Source: Isoetes taiwanensis (taxonomy: Eukaryota; Streptophyta; Lycopodiopsida; Isoetales; Isoetaceae). Taken from it: a DNA stretch of 64,000 nucleotides. The notes under the pieces are model-generated. The model saw only the letters and a program-made list of their open reading frames with translations. It was not told where the DNA came from and made no database searches. Shown here in pieces: positions 48,589-61,520 of this stretch. The position numbers were made by a program, and so were the translations under genes. Position 1 is the first letter of the stretch. Every line of letters starts with the position of its first letter. The stretch spans positions 2,730,754-2,794,753 of the forward strand of contig JAJEKV010000051.1 of NCBI GenBank assembly GCA_021234155.1, read 5' to 3'.

Positions 48589-49005
48589 GTGGATAGGGGC
48601 AAGAAAGACCTCGCCAGACATCGGGAGGCCGGACCTTCCTCAATGTGCTCAAATGCCAAGAAGAAATGCATGGTGAGCTCGTTGTGCTTGGCCCAGATGC
48701 TAGAGGATAGGGTCCTTTGGGAAGGGAAACATTTTGTCAAGCCCTACTTTCAAAAGTTGCACCAGCACCAACAGTGGCATGCGGAAGTGCTCGTATTACG
48801 AATTCCTTTGGGGAAACAGACACCACAACGTGAGGGCTTGATTCCATGCTTCGAGGCTTGTTTCGACGGGTGGAGGAAATCACCGCCGAAAGCACCTTCG
48901 AGCTCGCGAAAGTGGATCACAATCGGATGCCGATATATACCGCTAGATGTGCACCCGCATCCACTTTGTTTTGTGTATTTGAATTGTGTATGGTTTTTAA
49001 TATGA
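48589..49005 (+). CDS. Hypothetical 138-codon open frame
   Basis: An open frame from ATG 48589 with KKDLARHREAGPSSMCSN and LWEGKHFVKPYFQKLHQHQQ. No domain is recognised. Another frame over the same DNA (VVLGPDARG, AESTFELAK) is also partly open, so the coding frame is uncertain. It lies antisense to the CACTA gene and may be a second element gene or a host fragment. Confidence 0.25.
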   Translation: MDRGKKDLARHREAGPSSMCSNAKKKCMVSSLCLAQMLEDRVLWEGKHFVKPYFQKLHQHQQWHAEVLVLRIPLGKQTPQREGLIPCFEACFDGWRKSPPKAPSSSRKWITIGCRYIPLDVHPHPLCFVYLNCVWFLI

Positions 49006-49489
49006 ATTTTGTATTTTGAAGGGAATACATATATGATTTTTGTATATGAATCTTGCATTTTGAAGGAATCTTCACATTTTATGATTAATTAAACATAAAG
49101 CGTGTACTCAATGTATGTAGGACTGCCCCGACGGCTTTGCAAGCCATAGGTCTATACTAGGCTGCCAATTAACTTGGCATAAATGTCTATGATAACTTCA
49201 AGTTGCAATACTAATGTTGCCTAATATGGTTTGTAGTATACACAAATTGCATGCCAAAGTATTTTCTTATTCATATGTGGGAAGAAAATATAATCATAAT
49301 AAAGTAATGAAGGTTCAATCGATGGTAGTCTTCTATCATGACAATAGTCTAGCCCCCCCAACCTCCCTATTCGACCGCCATCTCTTCTTCACCTTCAAAA
49401 TGGGCGGAGCGAGCTTTACATGGAACTACGAACCACCACTGATCTTGCAAAGGATCCGAACTAAGGCGACCTACAAAACCTCTATTACA

Positions 49490-52400
49490 TTAGTTCCTTT
49501 GTTAATGACATATATAAATTTTATTGCATCCAAGTAAACATACTTGTTCACATTGCTCAACCCTCACGAGTGTGTCTTGACCACGATACCACGAGTTGAA
49601 TCTAGTGAATACAGCCACTCAGATCTTTATGTGATCGTGGCATGAGCACCAAGACACACAAGATCAAACCATTCGCATCAAACAACATTGTTTTGAATGC
49701 ATTACCGACATCAACCTCCATGATAGTCTTTATAGTACCAATCCATTCCAACATTGCCTCGATTGGGTTTGGGTCTGCAGACTACCACCGGCAAACCGTA
49801 CTAAACTTTGTCGATATACCACAATCATAAGTGCGCTTTGCCATGATCCACACTTTGTTTGCCGAAAGTGAGCACCAGAAGACCATATTGATGCATATGA
49901 ATTATACTACAAAGTAAAGGAACAAATGTTCAAAATAACGAACTAAACTCGTGAATTATATGCTATTAAGTTGCACTTACAAATAGTGACACGCCTTTAG
50001 CATATGCAAATTTTTCGCTAGAAACATGTTCGCCACGCTGCCTTGCCAGCCATTTATTGTTTATCTCACTTGGCGTGACCCTAGATGATCCGAAGTGGTT
50101 GTTTGCATTCTTTTGTCGATAGCGCCTTCTCTCCTCATCTCTTTTTATTTTTTTCTTCCTCAGATTTTTTTATCCATTTCTCCATGGGGAGGAGTTGTAG
50201 ATGAGAAACTTATTGACTTTTGCCTCGCTCTTCTAGTGTGAACAATTTCTTCTCGCGGGTCTTCCTTCGGAACTTCTCCAATTATAGTTGGAGTGTCTTC
50301 ATCGGTCCATAATCGTGGAGCATTGGGGTGTAGATCGCCAAGAACTCCTGTGACATAGAATAATGACTCGTGGCTAACCAACCCCCGCCATGCAACCCTC
50401 CGCCTTGCCTTCCTCGACGCACGTAAGTCCTTGAGGACCTTCGGCCGTTTCTATAAAAACATCCATCTAGGATTTGTTGTGCCCGCAAGCTCTACTGGCC
50501 CCACTAAATGCACTAGTAAGTGAGTTTGTATGTCCGTAAAACTTGTTGGGAATTCTTTTCTAGCATACAACATGCCTCAACGACCTTAGTTCCGAGATGT
50601 CCGCAATTTCATTTTGTCGCATATTCCTTCCTTGTAATCCATCTAAATATCATTTAAGAAAGAAAAAAGTTAAGGAGAGTTCAAGATCGAAAGTGTTTTC
50701 TAAACTCATTTTAACCTCGAAAACTCGGGATAGGAGACATATTGCACGTAGTGGACCGTCGGCAGACGACCCCCGTAACAATAGGCATAACAAACCGCAA
50801 CATCTTATGCCAATCATGAGATTTCAACCCGCTTAACTCCCCTTCGTTAGAGAAACAATTATTTAACTAATGCATATATCCCGCTCTGAAGTCTTTATTG
50901 CCTTGATCGCTTCTAACGGGTTTCATACATTTTCTAGGCACGATCCAATCCACTTGTGGCCTTATTCCTTCTTCGACATTTAACCATGCTTTAGATTTTG
51001 ATCCAGCTTCTTGTAGATCTTCTCGTAGCCGGCGCGACTGTGTCCTTACGTCCGGTGATTATGCCTCCAAATAGACGCCAAACGCTTTTAAAGATGTGCA
51101 TGGGATCAAGAAGATGATGGATCTTCAATTCTGTCCAATAGGGTAGAAGGAAGAAGGATGCTTTCCACTTCATTCCCTTTAACCTTATTTCCTTCAGCGT
51201 TACCCCAATCTCTCATTGTCAACCTTTTGGGAGGCTCTTCAAATTGCAATGTTTTTCTCTTGGACCTACGTATCAAGTCGATTTTCCATTGGCGATATCT
51301 CTTTGAAGTTTGCATAGACATTTTTGTGCAATGCCGCTGGACCGGACGAGAGTTCAACTGTTCAAACCCACACAAGTGACATGCCGCATATCATCCATAT
51401 TACTTGGAGTCCGAGAGTTCATACAAACCCAGCCATCGCTCGTTGTCCACATTAAGATTGTTCTCAAGGTAAATCTTCGCTTCAACCTAAGTTCTCTTTG
51501 AGACATCAGAACTTCAATACCTTCACTCCACAATGTCAAAAGTTCATCAATAACTATTTTCGTGATACGGATCTAGACTTTCCGGCTTCTTCGGTCCGAA
51601 CTAATAGTACTACCATTAAATGGCTACTCTTCATGAGTAACCACGGTGGTAAATTATAGTTGATCAACACTACGGGCCAAGTTGACCACGCCGATTGACG
51701 CCCATAAGATTAACATCATCCGGTTGCCAACCCTAATCCGAGATTTCGCGGGTCTCTTTCAAATTCGCCATGTTTCATCAATATGCTTCCATTGCTTGCA
51801 GTCACTAACCACGCCGAGTACATTGTCACGCGACGATTAGCGCACACCAACCCATGAGTTTAAGCTAGAGATTCACATCAAACAATAGCCTTATGCGAGG
51901 GATCAATGGAAAGTAGCAAACCACCTTCATCGGACGGTCTTTCCCTTGGCATCTCGCGTTGTACCTAGAGGCACCACATTTAGGCATGTTTCGTGTGTTC
52001 TTGTAGATGTCATTCGGATAATATACCATGCAATCATTTAGACAAGCTGAATCTTATGGTAGCCTAAACCAAAGAACCGCCAATATATTTTTATTTCATT
52101 GCGACTTTTGGGCATAGTGTTCCCTTGTGGGAGTATTTCTCTTGCAATAACCTCGTATAAAACAGACCTTTACGATACATTCAACTACAAATTCAATAAG
52201 TCAAGTGATTGCAATTGTATTTTTTACTCTAACAAAGCCGTAACACCGGCATTGCTCCATTTGAATTTGGCTTGAAGGTTTAATATCAATAAAGATGTAA
52301 ATCAATCTAGATATGCTTGCACTGGATATAATGCTTTATGCATCCTCCAATAAAAACGTGATCTTCATGACCATCGTTATTATATCGTCATCTAGGTCAT

Positions 52401-52569
52401 TGTCGAAGATTGGGCCAAATGCATCTAACATGTCGGCTATGGGTTCCTCAACTTCCATGAAGTTAGTCCATAGGGGCATTGTCGTCATCTTCATCATCGT
52501 ATTCTGTTCATCTTCATCATTGTACTCTTCATTATGCATTGTGCCCATGTTTGTACCCATACTACTCAA
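49490..52569 (-). pseudogene. CACTA (En/Spm) TNP2-type transposase, degenerate
   Basis: Read from 52569 downward: an acidic N-terminal region (ATG 52569; EPIADMLDAFGPIFDNDLDD), then the Transposase_21 core with ACLNDCMVYYPND (about 52048), CGASRYNA, VCYFPLIPRIRLLF (about 51920), WPVVLINYNLPPWLLMK (about 51690), LPYWTELKIHHLLDPMHIFK (about 51140) and GLKSHDWHKMLRFVMPIV (about 50832). A DUF4218-like part follows (LVHLVGPVELAGTTNPRWMF, then LWTDEDTPTIIGEVP; 50520-50250), then a DUF4216-like part (WWSADPNPIEAMLEWIGTIK at about 49790; KFIYVIDKGTN at about 49510). The order is the standard one. Frames change often. Confidence 0.92.
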
Positions 52570-52824
52570 TGTATTCTAATTCTCGCTATCCCAATGACTT
52601 TTGATGTCGCCAATTCAAGACTTGGATGTGGTCTCATATCCACTTGCCTACCCGCATCGATTAAAACGTAAATATATAACGTGATTGATACATGCATTGA
52701 GAGCCCGTGTTTGTTAAATTTTAAGCATTTAATAACGAACGAAATATAAATTTTTATGTCATAATCAAAGCATATATTGAAGATATAATACACATTTATC
52801 TTCAATATGTGCAATCTCATTCCA

Positions 52825-52986
52825 AGAGAAGAAGAAGAAGAAGAAGAAGGAGGAGGAGGAGGAGGAGGAGGAGGAGGAGGAGGAGGAGGAGGAGGAGGAG
52901 GAGGAGGAGGAGGAGGAGGAGGAGGGGAGGAGGAGGAGGAGGAGGAGGAGGAGGAGGAGGAGGAGGAGGAGGAGGGGAGGAGGTGG
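52825..52986 (+). repeat. Purine microsatellite: (GAA)n then (GGA)n, about 160 bp
   Basis: About eight GAA units are followed from 52849 by about 45 GGA units, with two extra G insertions near 52924 and 52976. Open frames made of Gly/Glu/Arg runs across it are not genes. A tract of this length is length-unstable and can form triplex DNA. Confidence 0.95.
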
Positions 52987-54411
52987 TAATCACAATATGG
53001 GTTAGTATATTACAACCTTTGGTTGCTCCACAAAATATGTTTAATGGAAAAGACCTGGCTAAAGTAGACTTCTATAATGATGAAGTTGAGGTTTTTGGAT
53101 GCTTAAAATGATATACACTCAATATGGGGTTAAATAGAACTATATTGGTTGTTGTGGTGCATGCTCGTAGGTTCCCATAGCATTGGGACATATGGGTTGC
53201 TGGAAGAACTTTTATAGTAAAGGTTAATGTGATACCCAATGGTGTTAAGTTGGTAATATGAATATTAAACGTGGCATATTTTCCAGTATATGTGTAAATG
53301 GAAATTAGGGTGACTGCTTCTTTGACTTCTAGCAGGGAAAGCAATGGGAATGTTGGTGGCCATTAAATGCTACATAGGAGACGAAAAATGGGGAAGGTAC
53401 CAAAGGAACCACGAAAGAATTGATAGATCTGATGGCCAGACCTTAAAGGTTGTAGGCTTGGTCAGTGGGCGTGATTCACAAGACAAAAGTTTTGGGGCTC
53501 AAGAATCCCTTAGAGAATTTCGGTGCCAGTGATAGTAATGCTGCAACAGGGAGTTAAGGTGGTATGATTTGGCGCGCAAATGTCCTGGTATTTGCCACCA
53601 GAATGGCTTTTGCGGGCAAGGTGCTCAACCTCTGTTGTTTACTTGGTGAGCGCTTGCAAAACTGAACACTCTGTTTGTGTCCCTTATTGGAGATTCTGTG
53701 ATGCCTAAGGGTGTATACGATAGGGGGCCGGGCAAAAAGACCAAAGGCCCTAACAACAACAATGGCTTTCTCTCAAAGAAGATCGACAAGACGAGTTTTA
53801 GCAGAAAGCCAGCTAGTGGTGGAGCGTTTCAAAATAATGTGAAGCGTGGAGCTCCAAATCAGGTGCGTGACAGTGTCACGTTAGTGCTGGTGGAGTTAAA
53901 ATAGAACAAAACAAAAAAAGAATGGTTTGGATTCAAGTATGTACAGATAAAAGTCCTAGTTAATCACATAAGAAGTCTTTCTGGAAGATTTTTAGATTGC
54001 TATGATGGTACGTGGGCTGGGCTAACAGGTTACGGTATGAATATGAGAGCAAAACTGGTTTGTGGCGGCTCTTGAGTTAGCTGTAACACCAAAGAAAATC
54101 GTGGTGAAGATCTATAGGCCACTATGATGAGACCGGGACTGATCTAACAGGCTGCGGCATGATTATGAAAGTAAAACAGACCTGTGAGCTTGATTGTCTA
54201 CTGTAGTTGCAAGAAATAGTAGAAGCAAAGCTGTCTACAGATGTATTGACTGTTACTCACCATTTATTACTGCAGATTTCATTTGTCAATCCATTTTGTG
54301 CTGATTAATACTAGCCAGTCTAGTTTGGCCATTGGATAATTGATAGTTCAGCTGGTATTAACCTAATAAAATGATTTTTCATTGATGAGGCTAATATGAA
54401 ATATGTGTAGC
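52987..54411. other. Unrecognised DNA with short open frames and a ~75-bp repeat
   Basis: Plus-strand frames at 53344-53532 and 53677-53904 (KGVYDRGPGKKTKGPNNNNG, basic and Asn-rich) have no family I know. A degenerate ~75-bp direct repeat lies at about 53998-54075 and 54120-54196, sharing CTATGATG, GGGCTGATCTAACAGG-like and ATGAA(T/A)... words. Confidence 0.4.
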
Positions 54412-54412
54412 T

Positions 54413-54540
54413 GAAGAAGAAGAAGAAGAAGAAGAAGAAGAAGAATTCGAAGAAGAAGAAGAAGAAGAAGAAGAAGAAGAAGAAGAAGAAGAAGAAGAAG
54501 AAGAAGAAGAAGAAGAAGAAGAAGAAGAAGAAGAGGAGAG
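54413..54540 (+). repeat. (GAA)n microsatellite at the left edge of the 3.4-kb array
   Basis: About 40 GAA units, split once by GAATTCGAAG at 54442-54452. A shorter tract of 13-15 units (61600-61644) and a remnant (57946-57957) lie at the same place before the second and third units. Poly-Phe and poly-Ser frames on the minus strand are artefacts of this tract. Confidence 0.93.
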
Positions 54541-55257
54541 GATATTCTCCCGGTCTTCTTTGAGATGATAGAATGGTATAAAAGGCAAAGCCGATGGAAT
54601 ATAGCTTGGGACTTTGGAAAACAAAGAAGCTTGGTACCTTGGAACCATCATAATCGTTTTTTTCTAAGACTATTGCCATGGAAACATTCATGGGGGCATC
54701 ATGGTTTATTAATGGATAATTTATGGTAGGGGATTTATGGTTACCTTAGGGGCCAAATTTCCTCATAATGAAGAAGAGAATACTCTCTTTTGATTTTGCA
54801 AATCATTGGAAAGAGACCAGATCTCGACATGTCCCAAAACGTAATGTGGGCATGCTTGCATGTAATATTTTATAACACATGGTTTAATAGGATTTTACTA
54901 TAAAAAGATTATGCATAAGAAAAAGACCAAGATATGGTTTAATAGGATTTTCCTATATACAAAGCTTAGGCATACGAAAAGGACAAAGATACTATGGTTG
55001 TATATGGATACACGTGAAAGCAAAGGAGAATTATATTGTTGTTACATGGTTTAACTTTTATGAAAAGGCAAAAAGCTCTTTTAAAGTATTCGGGACTACT
55101 TTGAGATAAGCAAAGAAGCCCTTTCAAAATTGGCACTTTGCACTTAACATCGTTTGTGGGGCCGTTAGCGTATATGGCAAAAGCTTGTGATACAAGGACA
55201 TAGCAACAATAAAGGAGCCGATGGCATCTTTACTTGGTGTTTAAAACCTTAATAGTG

Positions 55258-55339
55258 GTAAGCGAATAAAAAGTATTTTAGACTAAAATAATGTATTGTA
55301 ATTTTTTGTGACTCTGTTAATTGTTGTCGGTCTGCTCAG
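55258..55339 (+). other. 82-bp GT-AG intron-like segment, present in units 1 and 2
   Basis: The segment begins GTAAGC and ends CTGCTCAG. It is T-rich inside and is missing exactly in unit 3, where AATAGTG joins CGGAGGC directly (62362-62376). The unit 2 copy is at about 58683-58766. Flanking frames are not open for long, so the transcript may be non-coding. Confidence 0.6.
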
Positions 55340-55703
55340 CGGAGGCTTGGCGCCTAATGGCCGCCTATATGACTTGCTTCTTTTAGTACTGGGATCAGAA
55401 CTGCAGATCGATGCCAGATTCCATTTGTTCTTTGCACAAAGATAAGTTTCATGGCTTCAAAAAGCAGATTAAAACCTTGGCGGCAAAAGATATCTGCTCG
55501 TAGCTAATTCTGGTGATCCAAACATACATAAATAGTTCCGGATTTGTTGTATATAAACAGATTTATGCACAGTGATTCATCCTGGATGATGCCGGCGGAT
55601 TATATCATGTTTTTTGCAATGGTGCTTCCCTATAAATGATTCGTTGATGGCTGTAGGATCCCTAATATAGCCTCTGGCTGGGTATAACAGAGATCTGATA
55701 CAT

Positions 55704-55901
55704 ATGAGGGAAGAGCATTCCATCAAAATTTTATTTGCAAGCTTTGTGCTCCAGCGACTAGGTCTCAAAAGCTTTGCTCAGTTATTTGATGTCGTATTAT
55801 CTAGAAGAGCTATGACCGAATATGTGGAGCATACACAGAAATTGCTGATTGCAAGACATGTTGGTTCCCATGCCAGAAGAACAACGACTAGGTATGGCTG
55901 A
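55704..55901 (+). CDS. Unrecognised 65-codon frame conserved in the array (unit 1)
   Basis: The protein begins MREEHSIKILFASFVLQRLG and includes FDVVLSRRAMTEYVEHTQKL before TGA. Unit 3 (62734-62931) encodes the identical 65 residues. In unit 2 (59137-59333) a small change near 59184 (CCAGCGA to CCAAATGA) breaks it. Downstream, KLTQYLSKAAQKQ and FSRLMSRQRSENASRMFGG can be read after an AG acceptor-like site near 55985. It may be an exon of a larger gene of unknown family. Confidence 0.35.
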   Translation: MREEHSIKILFASFVLQRLGLKSFAQLFDVVLSRRAMTEYVEHTQKLLIARHVGSHARRTTTRYG

Positions 55902-56756
55902 TTGATGCCTTAAAACAGTGATGTGATCTTAGTGATATTTTCTTAGTTGTTAAAAATTAGATTTGATGAATGTGGCATATAACAGGCCTCTAAGCCCGGC
56001 TTCTAACAAGAAATTGACTCAATATCTTTCTAAAGCAGCACAAAAGCAAATGCTTTGGTTCTCAAGATTGATGAGTAGGCAAAGATCAGAAAATGCATCC
56101 CGAATGTTTGGAGGTTTCCACTGAGGATGCAGTACAAGTTATTATGGTACCAAGGCTTCTATTCAGGTCTGGGCTAAAATATACATTAATCCATTAGTTC
56201 TATGCTTCTGTTGAGTGTGCTACATATATGTCCTTTCTTATAGAGGTATTATTTTGTGCTTGATAGCATATTTGATTTTTTTAAAGGCATAAGAGATAGA
56301 ATTAAAATACACCTTCTTCATGGAGAAATAGTATACTTATTGAAGCGTAGTTGATCCGTGTATTGAAAGGTGATTCTGCTCATACAAAAATCTGTTTGGT
56401 TGTTCCATATGTCTTTGGAATATATGCTACAAATAGTGTGTGACATTGGGCTAATGCTTAAAGAAAATCCTACATGCTGGCAACACAGATCACCACTTAC
56501 CTAGTTCTCTAGGATTTGAAAAGGATTATTTGTTCTACTCCTGATAAAAGCACATCTACTTTTCTACAAGCTAAAATGGTCATTCTATTGATGGATTTAT
56601 GCTCTAAATTGATTATGATATCTTGAGCCTTATGCCAATAGAATTGAAAATCATGGTAACCAGTTAGATTTGGGGCCTAGAAATTGGTTCTCTTCTGATG
56701 GTACAACCTTGAGTTCAATTTGAGAAGTTTAAAAATGTTGAGCACGTCATTATTCC

Positions 56757-56840
56757 AAATGCTTATAATCTTATACTTTATGATACAAAACTTTATGATA
56801 CTTTAAATGCTTATAATCTTATACTTTATGATACAAAACT
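56757..56840 (+). repeat. 48-bp direct repeat in each tandem unit
   Basis: AAATGCTTATAATCTTATAC...AAAACT occurs at 56757 and 56805. The same pair is found in unit 2 (about 60184-60265) and unit 3 (about 63792-63873). Confidence 0.85.
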
Positions 56841-56916
56841 AGAGATTAATTGAGATGTTTATAATGCTAAAAATATTTGTTATTCCAGTTTTCTTTCTAG
56901 TTAATGTCTACCTCTA

Positions 56917-57110
56917 GGGCAAAAGGATACAATTGGTGATCAGCGATGAGCTGAGAGACCCAATGTACCTTTTGGCCCTTGCACATTTACCATTATCATG
57001 CTAATTGTGTATTGATTGGCTGCAGGTACGGGTTCTCTCCTCCAATTGTCTCTTATTTGCTGTTAGAGTTGGCGTTAACGTGGAGATGGAATTACTGGAA
57101 GCGTAACTAA
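56917..57110 (+). pseudogene. Gene-tail module in unit 1
   Basis: GGCAAAAGGATACAATTGGT, GAGACCCAATGTACC, TTTTGGCCC, a GGCTGCAG acceptor-like site and ACGGGTTCTCTCCTCCAATTG follow in the same order as on the minus strand at 12375-12240. The first part also matches the end of the FCP1-like exon at 10452-10508. It links the array to the duplicated region. Further copies are at 60339-60530 and from 63947 to the window end. Confidence 0.6.
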
Positions 57111-57385
57111 AGCTACACTTACTTTGTATCTTTTTTTAACTTGACACATAGATGGGAATAATTTACAAGTAATACTTTATGTCTTTATTTTGATCATACA
57201 GCGTAACAAAAGCTACACTTACTTTGAACCTTTATTTTTTACTTGACACATAGATGGGAATAATTCACAAGAATACTTTATGTTTTTATTTGGATCATAC
57301 ATTGGAATAATCTACAGGAATATTTTACGTCTACATTTTATATCTCTACTTTGATCATACATTGTTATAATCTACAGATTAATGC
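57107..57385 (+). repeat. Degenerate ~75-bp tandem repeats, about four
   Basis: Variants of ACATAGATGGGAATAATTTACA...ACTTTATGTCTTTATTTTGATCATACA recur about four times. The same block lies at 60527-60805 in unit 2. Confidence 0.75.
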
Positions 57386-57458
57386 ATAGATCTTCTAAAA
57401 TAATGCTTTGCTACTTTATTGTTCTACCTTCATAACTAATATACGTGTTTGAGGTAAT

Positions 57459-57662
57459 GTGCCTTCCAGTTGTGGCCTGGGTAACGCCAGGATGGATATG
57501 TGTTGGGTAATCTTTGCCTTGAACGAATACGGTTTAGTAAAATGTTTTTACTATAATGCTAGTAGTCTTGGTGAAGATGTATCGAAGAAGAAATCGATTT
57601 CCATTTGTCGGAGATATCGGCATGCACAATTGGTTGGCGTTACCTATGTAAGTTTTAGATAG
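57459..57662 (+). CDS. Unrecognised 65-67-codon frame conserved in the array
   Basis: MPSSCGLGNARMDMCWVIFA then LNEYGLVKCFYYN is shared with unit 2 (60885-61082). The two differ after FYYN because of small indels. No family is recognised. Confidence 0.3.
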   Translation: MPSSCGLGNARMDMCWVIFALNEYGLVKCFYYNASSLGEDVSKKKSISICRRYRHAQLVGVTYVSFR

Positions 57663-60600
57663 CTCTACTTTTTTGATATGTTTAAGAAGAAGATATCTTT
57701 ATGGGTTATCTAGCATATGAATCTTTTTGTTACCCTAATGGAGTGATCGGCAAACGAATCTCTTATACAAACCAGGTCGGTTTGTTTATTAATGCTCTTT
57801 TGACTTTAGGTTAAGCAATTGTTATGGTTAATCTTTGTAGCGGGCTATTTATAAGACTATTTAGTGCCTCACCTTCAAAAATCGATAAGTCTTGAAAGAA
57901 GAACGGGCTATTTAAATGGAAGCCCATCTAAGTATGGTCCTACTCTAAGAAGAAGAGGATATTCTCTTCCGGGTCTTCTTCTTTGAGATGATAGAATGGT
58001 ATAAAGGCAAGCTGATGGAATATAGCTTGGGACTTTGGAAAACAAAGAAGCTTGGTACCTTGGAACCATCATAATGCTGTTTTTCTAAGACTATTGCCAT
58101 GGAAACATTCATGGGGGCATCATGGTTTATTAATGGATAATTTATGGTAGGGGGGATTTATGGTTACCTTAGGGGGCCAAATTTCCTCATAATGAAGAAG
58201 AGAATACTCTCTTTTGATTTTGCAAATCATTGGAAAGAGACCAGATCTCGACATGTCCCAAAACGTAATGTGGGCATGCTTGCATGTAATATTTTATAAC
58301 ACATGGTTTAATAGGATTTTACTATAAAAAGATTATGCATAAGAAAAAGACCAAGATATGGTTTAATAGGATTTTCCTATATACAAAGCTTAGGCATACG
58401 AAAAGGACAAAGATACTATGGTTGTATATGGATACACGTGAAAGCAAAGGAGAATTATATTGTTGTTACATGGTTTAACTTTTATGAAAAGGCAAAAAGC
58501 TCTTTTAAAGTATTCGGGACTACTTTGAGATAAGCAAAGAAGCCCTTTCAAAATTGGCACTTTGCACTTAACATCGTTTGTGGGGCCGTTAGCGTATATG
58601 GCAAAAGCTTGTGATACAAGGACATAGCAACAATAAAGGAGCCGATGGCATCTTTACTTGGTGTTTAAAACCTTAATAGTGGTAAGTTTAATAAAAAAGT
58701 ATTTTAGACTAAAATAATGTATTGTAATTTTTTGTGACTCTGTTAATTGTTGTCGGTCTGCTCAGCGGAGGCTTGGCGCCTAATGGCCGCCTATATGACT
58801 TGCTTCTTTTAGTACTGGGATCAGAACTGCAGATCGATGCCAGATTCCATTTGTTCTTTGCACAAAGATAAGTTTCATGGCTTCAAAAAGCAGATTAAAA
58901 CCTTGGCGGCAAAAGATATCTGCTCGTAGCTAATTCTGGTGATCCAAACATACATAAATAGTTCCGGATTTGTTGTATATAAACAGATTTATGCACAGTG
59001 ATTCATCCTGGATGATGCCGGCGGATTATATCATGTTTTTTGCAATGGTGCTTCCCTATAAATGATTCGTTGATGGTCAGAGGATCCCTAATATAGCCTC
59101 CGGGCCGGGTATAACCGGGTAGATCCGATACATATGAGGGAAGAGCATTCCATCAAAATTTTATTTGCAAGCTTTGTGCTCCAAATGACTAGGTCTCAAA
59201 AGCTTTGCTCAGTTATTTGATGTCGTATTATCTAGAAGAGCTATGACCGAATATGTGGAGCATACACAGAAATTGCTGATTGCAAGACATGTTGGTTCCC
59301 ATGCCAGAAGAACAACGACTAGGTATGGCTGATTGATGCCTTAAAACAGTGATGTGATCTTAGTGATATTTTCTTAGTTGTTAAAAATTAGATTTGATGA
59401 ATGTGGCATATAACAGGCCTCTAAGCCCGGCTTCTAACAAGAAATTGACTCAATATCTTTCTAAAGCAGCACAAAAGCAAATGCTTTGGTTCTCAAGATT
59501 GATGAGTAGGCAAAGATCAGAAAATGCATCCCGAATGTTTGGAGGTTTCCACTGAGGATGCAGTACAAGTTATTATGGTACCAAGGCTTCTATTCAGGTC
59601 TGGGCTAAAATATCTGTTAATCCAATTAGTTCTATGCTCTGTTGAGTGTGCTACATATATGTCCTTTCTTATAGAGGTATTATTTTGTGCTTGATAGCAT
59701 ATTTGATTTTTTTAAAGGCATAAGAGATAGAATTAAAATACACCTTCTTCATGGAGAAATAGTATACTTATTAGGCAGAAGTTGATCCGTGTATTGAAAG
59801 GTGATTCTGCTCATACAAAATCTGTTTGGTTGTTCCATATGCTGGAATATATGCTACAAATAGTGTGTGACATTGGGCTAATGCTTAAAGAAAATCCTAC
59901 ATGCACAACAGCAGATCACCACTTACCTAGTTCTCTAGGATTTGAAAAGGATTATTTGTTCTACTCCTGATAAAAGCACATCTACTTTTCTACAAGCTAA
60001 AATGGTCATTCTATTGATGGATTTATGCTCTAAATTGATTATGATATCTTGAGCCTTATGCCAATAGAATTGAAAATCATGGTAACCAGTTAGATTTGGG
60101 GCCAAGAAATTGGTTCTCTTCTGATGGTACAACCTTGAGTTCAATTTGAGAAGTTTAAAAATGTTGAGCACGTCATTATTCCAAATGCTTATAATCTTAT
60201 ACTTTATGATACAAAACTTTATGATACTTTAAATGCTTATAATCTTATACTTTATGATACAAAACTAGAGATTAATTGAGATGTTTATAATGCTAAAAAT
60301 ATTTGTTATTCCAGTTTTCTTTCTAGTTAATGTCTACCTCAGGGCAAAAGGATACAATTGGTGATCAGCGATGAGCTGAGAGACCCAATGTACCTTTTGG
60401 CCCTTGCACATTTACCATTATCATGCTAATTGTGTATTGATTGGCTGCAGGTACGGGTTCTCTCCTCCAATTGTCTCTTATTTGCTGTTAGAGTTGGCGT
60501 TAACGTGGAGATGGAATTACTGGAAGCGTAACTAAAGCTACACTTACTTTGTATCTTTTTTTAACTTGACACATAGATGGGAATAATTTACAAGTAATAC

Positions 60601-61520
60601 TTTATGTCTTTATTTTGATCATACAGCGTAACAAAAGCTACACTTACTTTGTACCTTTATTTTTTTACTTGACACATAGATGGGAATAATTTACAGTAAT
60701 ACTTTATGTTTTTATTTGGATCATACATTGGAATAATCTACAGTAATATTTTACGTCTACATTTTATATCTCTACTTTGATCATACATTGTTATAATCTA
60801 CAGATTAATGCATAGATCTTCTAAAATAATGCTTTGCTACTTTATTGTTCTACCTTCATAACTAATATACGTGTTTGAGGTAATGTGCCTTCCAGTTGTG
60901 GCCTGGGTAACGCCAGGATGGATATGTGTTGGGTAATCTTTGCCTTGAACGAATACGGTTTAGTAAAATGTTTTTACTATAATCTGTTAGTAGTCTTGGT
61001 GAAGATGTATCGAAGAAGAAATCGGGATTTCCATTTGCTGGAGATATCTGGCATGCACAATTGGTTGGCGTTACCTATGTAAGTTTTAGATAGCTCTACT
61101 TTTTGATATGTTTACGAAGTTATCTCTTCTGATATCTTTATGGAGTTATCTAGCATATGAATCTTTTTTGTTACCCTAATGGAGTGATCTGGCAAACGAA
61201 TCTCTTATACAAACCAGGTCAGTTTGTTTATTAATGCTCTTTTATAAGACTTTAGGTTCTGATAGCAATTGTTATGGTTAATACTGTAACGGGCTATTTA
61301 TGGCACTTAAGGGCCCACTATGCCCAGTGTGCCTCACCTTCAAAAAATCCTGATAATTTGTCAGGTCTTGAACTAGTCCACTGTGCTAGTTCTCGACTTA
61401 TCTGCTACAGCGGATATGGTATTTGGGCAACTGCACCTTATACTACTTAAATACAGATGATAAAATAACTTGTTAATGATTTAAAGATTCTATGAATCTA
61501 TTTTATTCTGGAGTAAGGAA

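Larger units (their letters stand above)
54541..57957 (+). repeat. Tandem unit 1 (3.4 kb)
   Basis: It starts GATATTCTCCCGG and matches the next unit throughout, usually with only scattered changes. The last ~150 bp are different: pieces such as CGGGCTATTTA occur twice, and about 270 bp present in unit 2 (61240-61640) are missing. No known transposon domain is seen in the unit. It contains gene-like pieces listed separately. Confidence 0.93.

Noticed and set aside
52807-53111. Poly-Gly/Glu and poly-Arg open frames
   Set aside because: They are translations of the GGA/GAA microsatellite in different frames, not proteins.
54320-54691. Poly-Phe and poly-Ser open frames on the minus strand (also 61536-61800)
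   Set aside because: They are translations of the GAA tracts.
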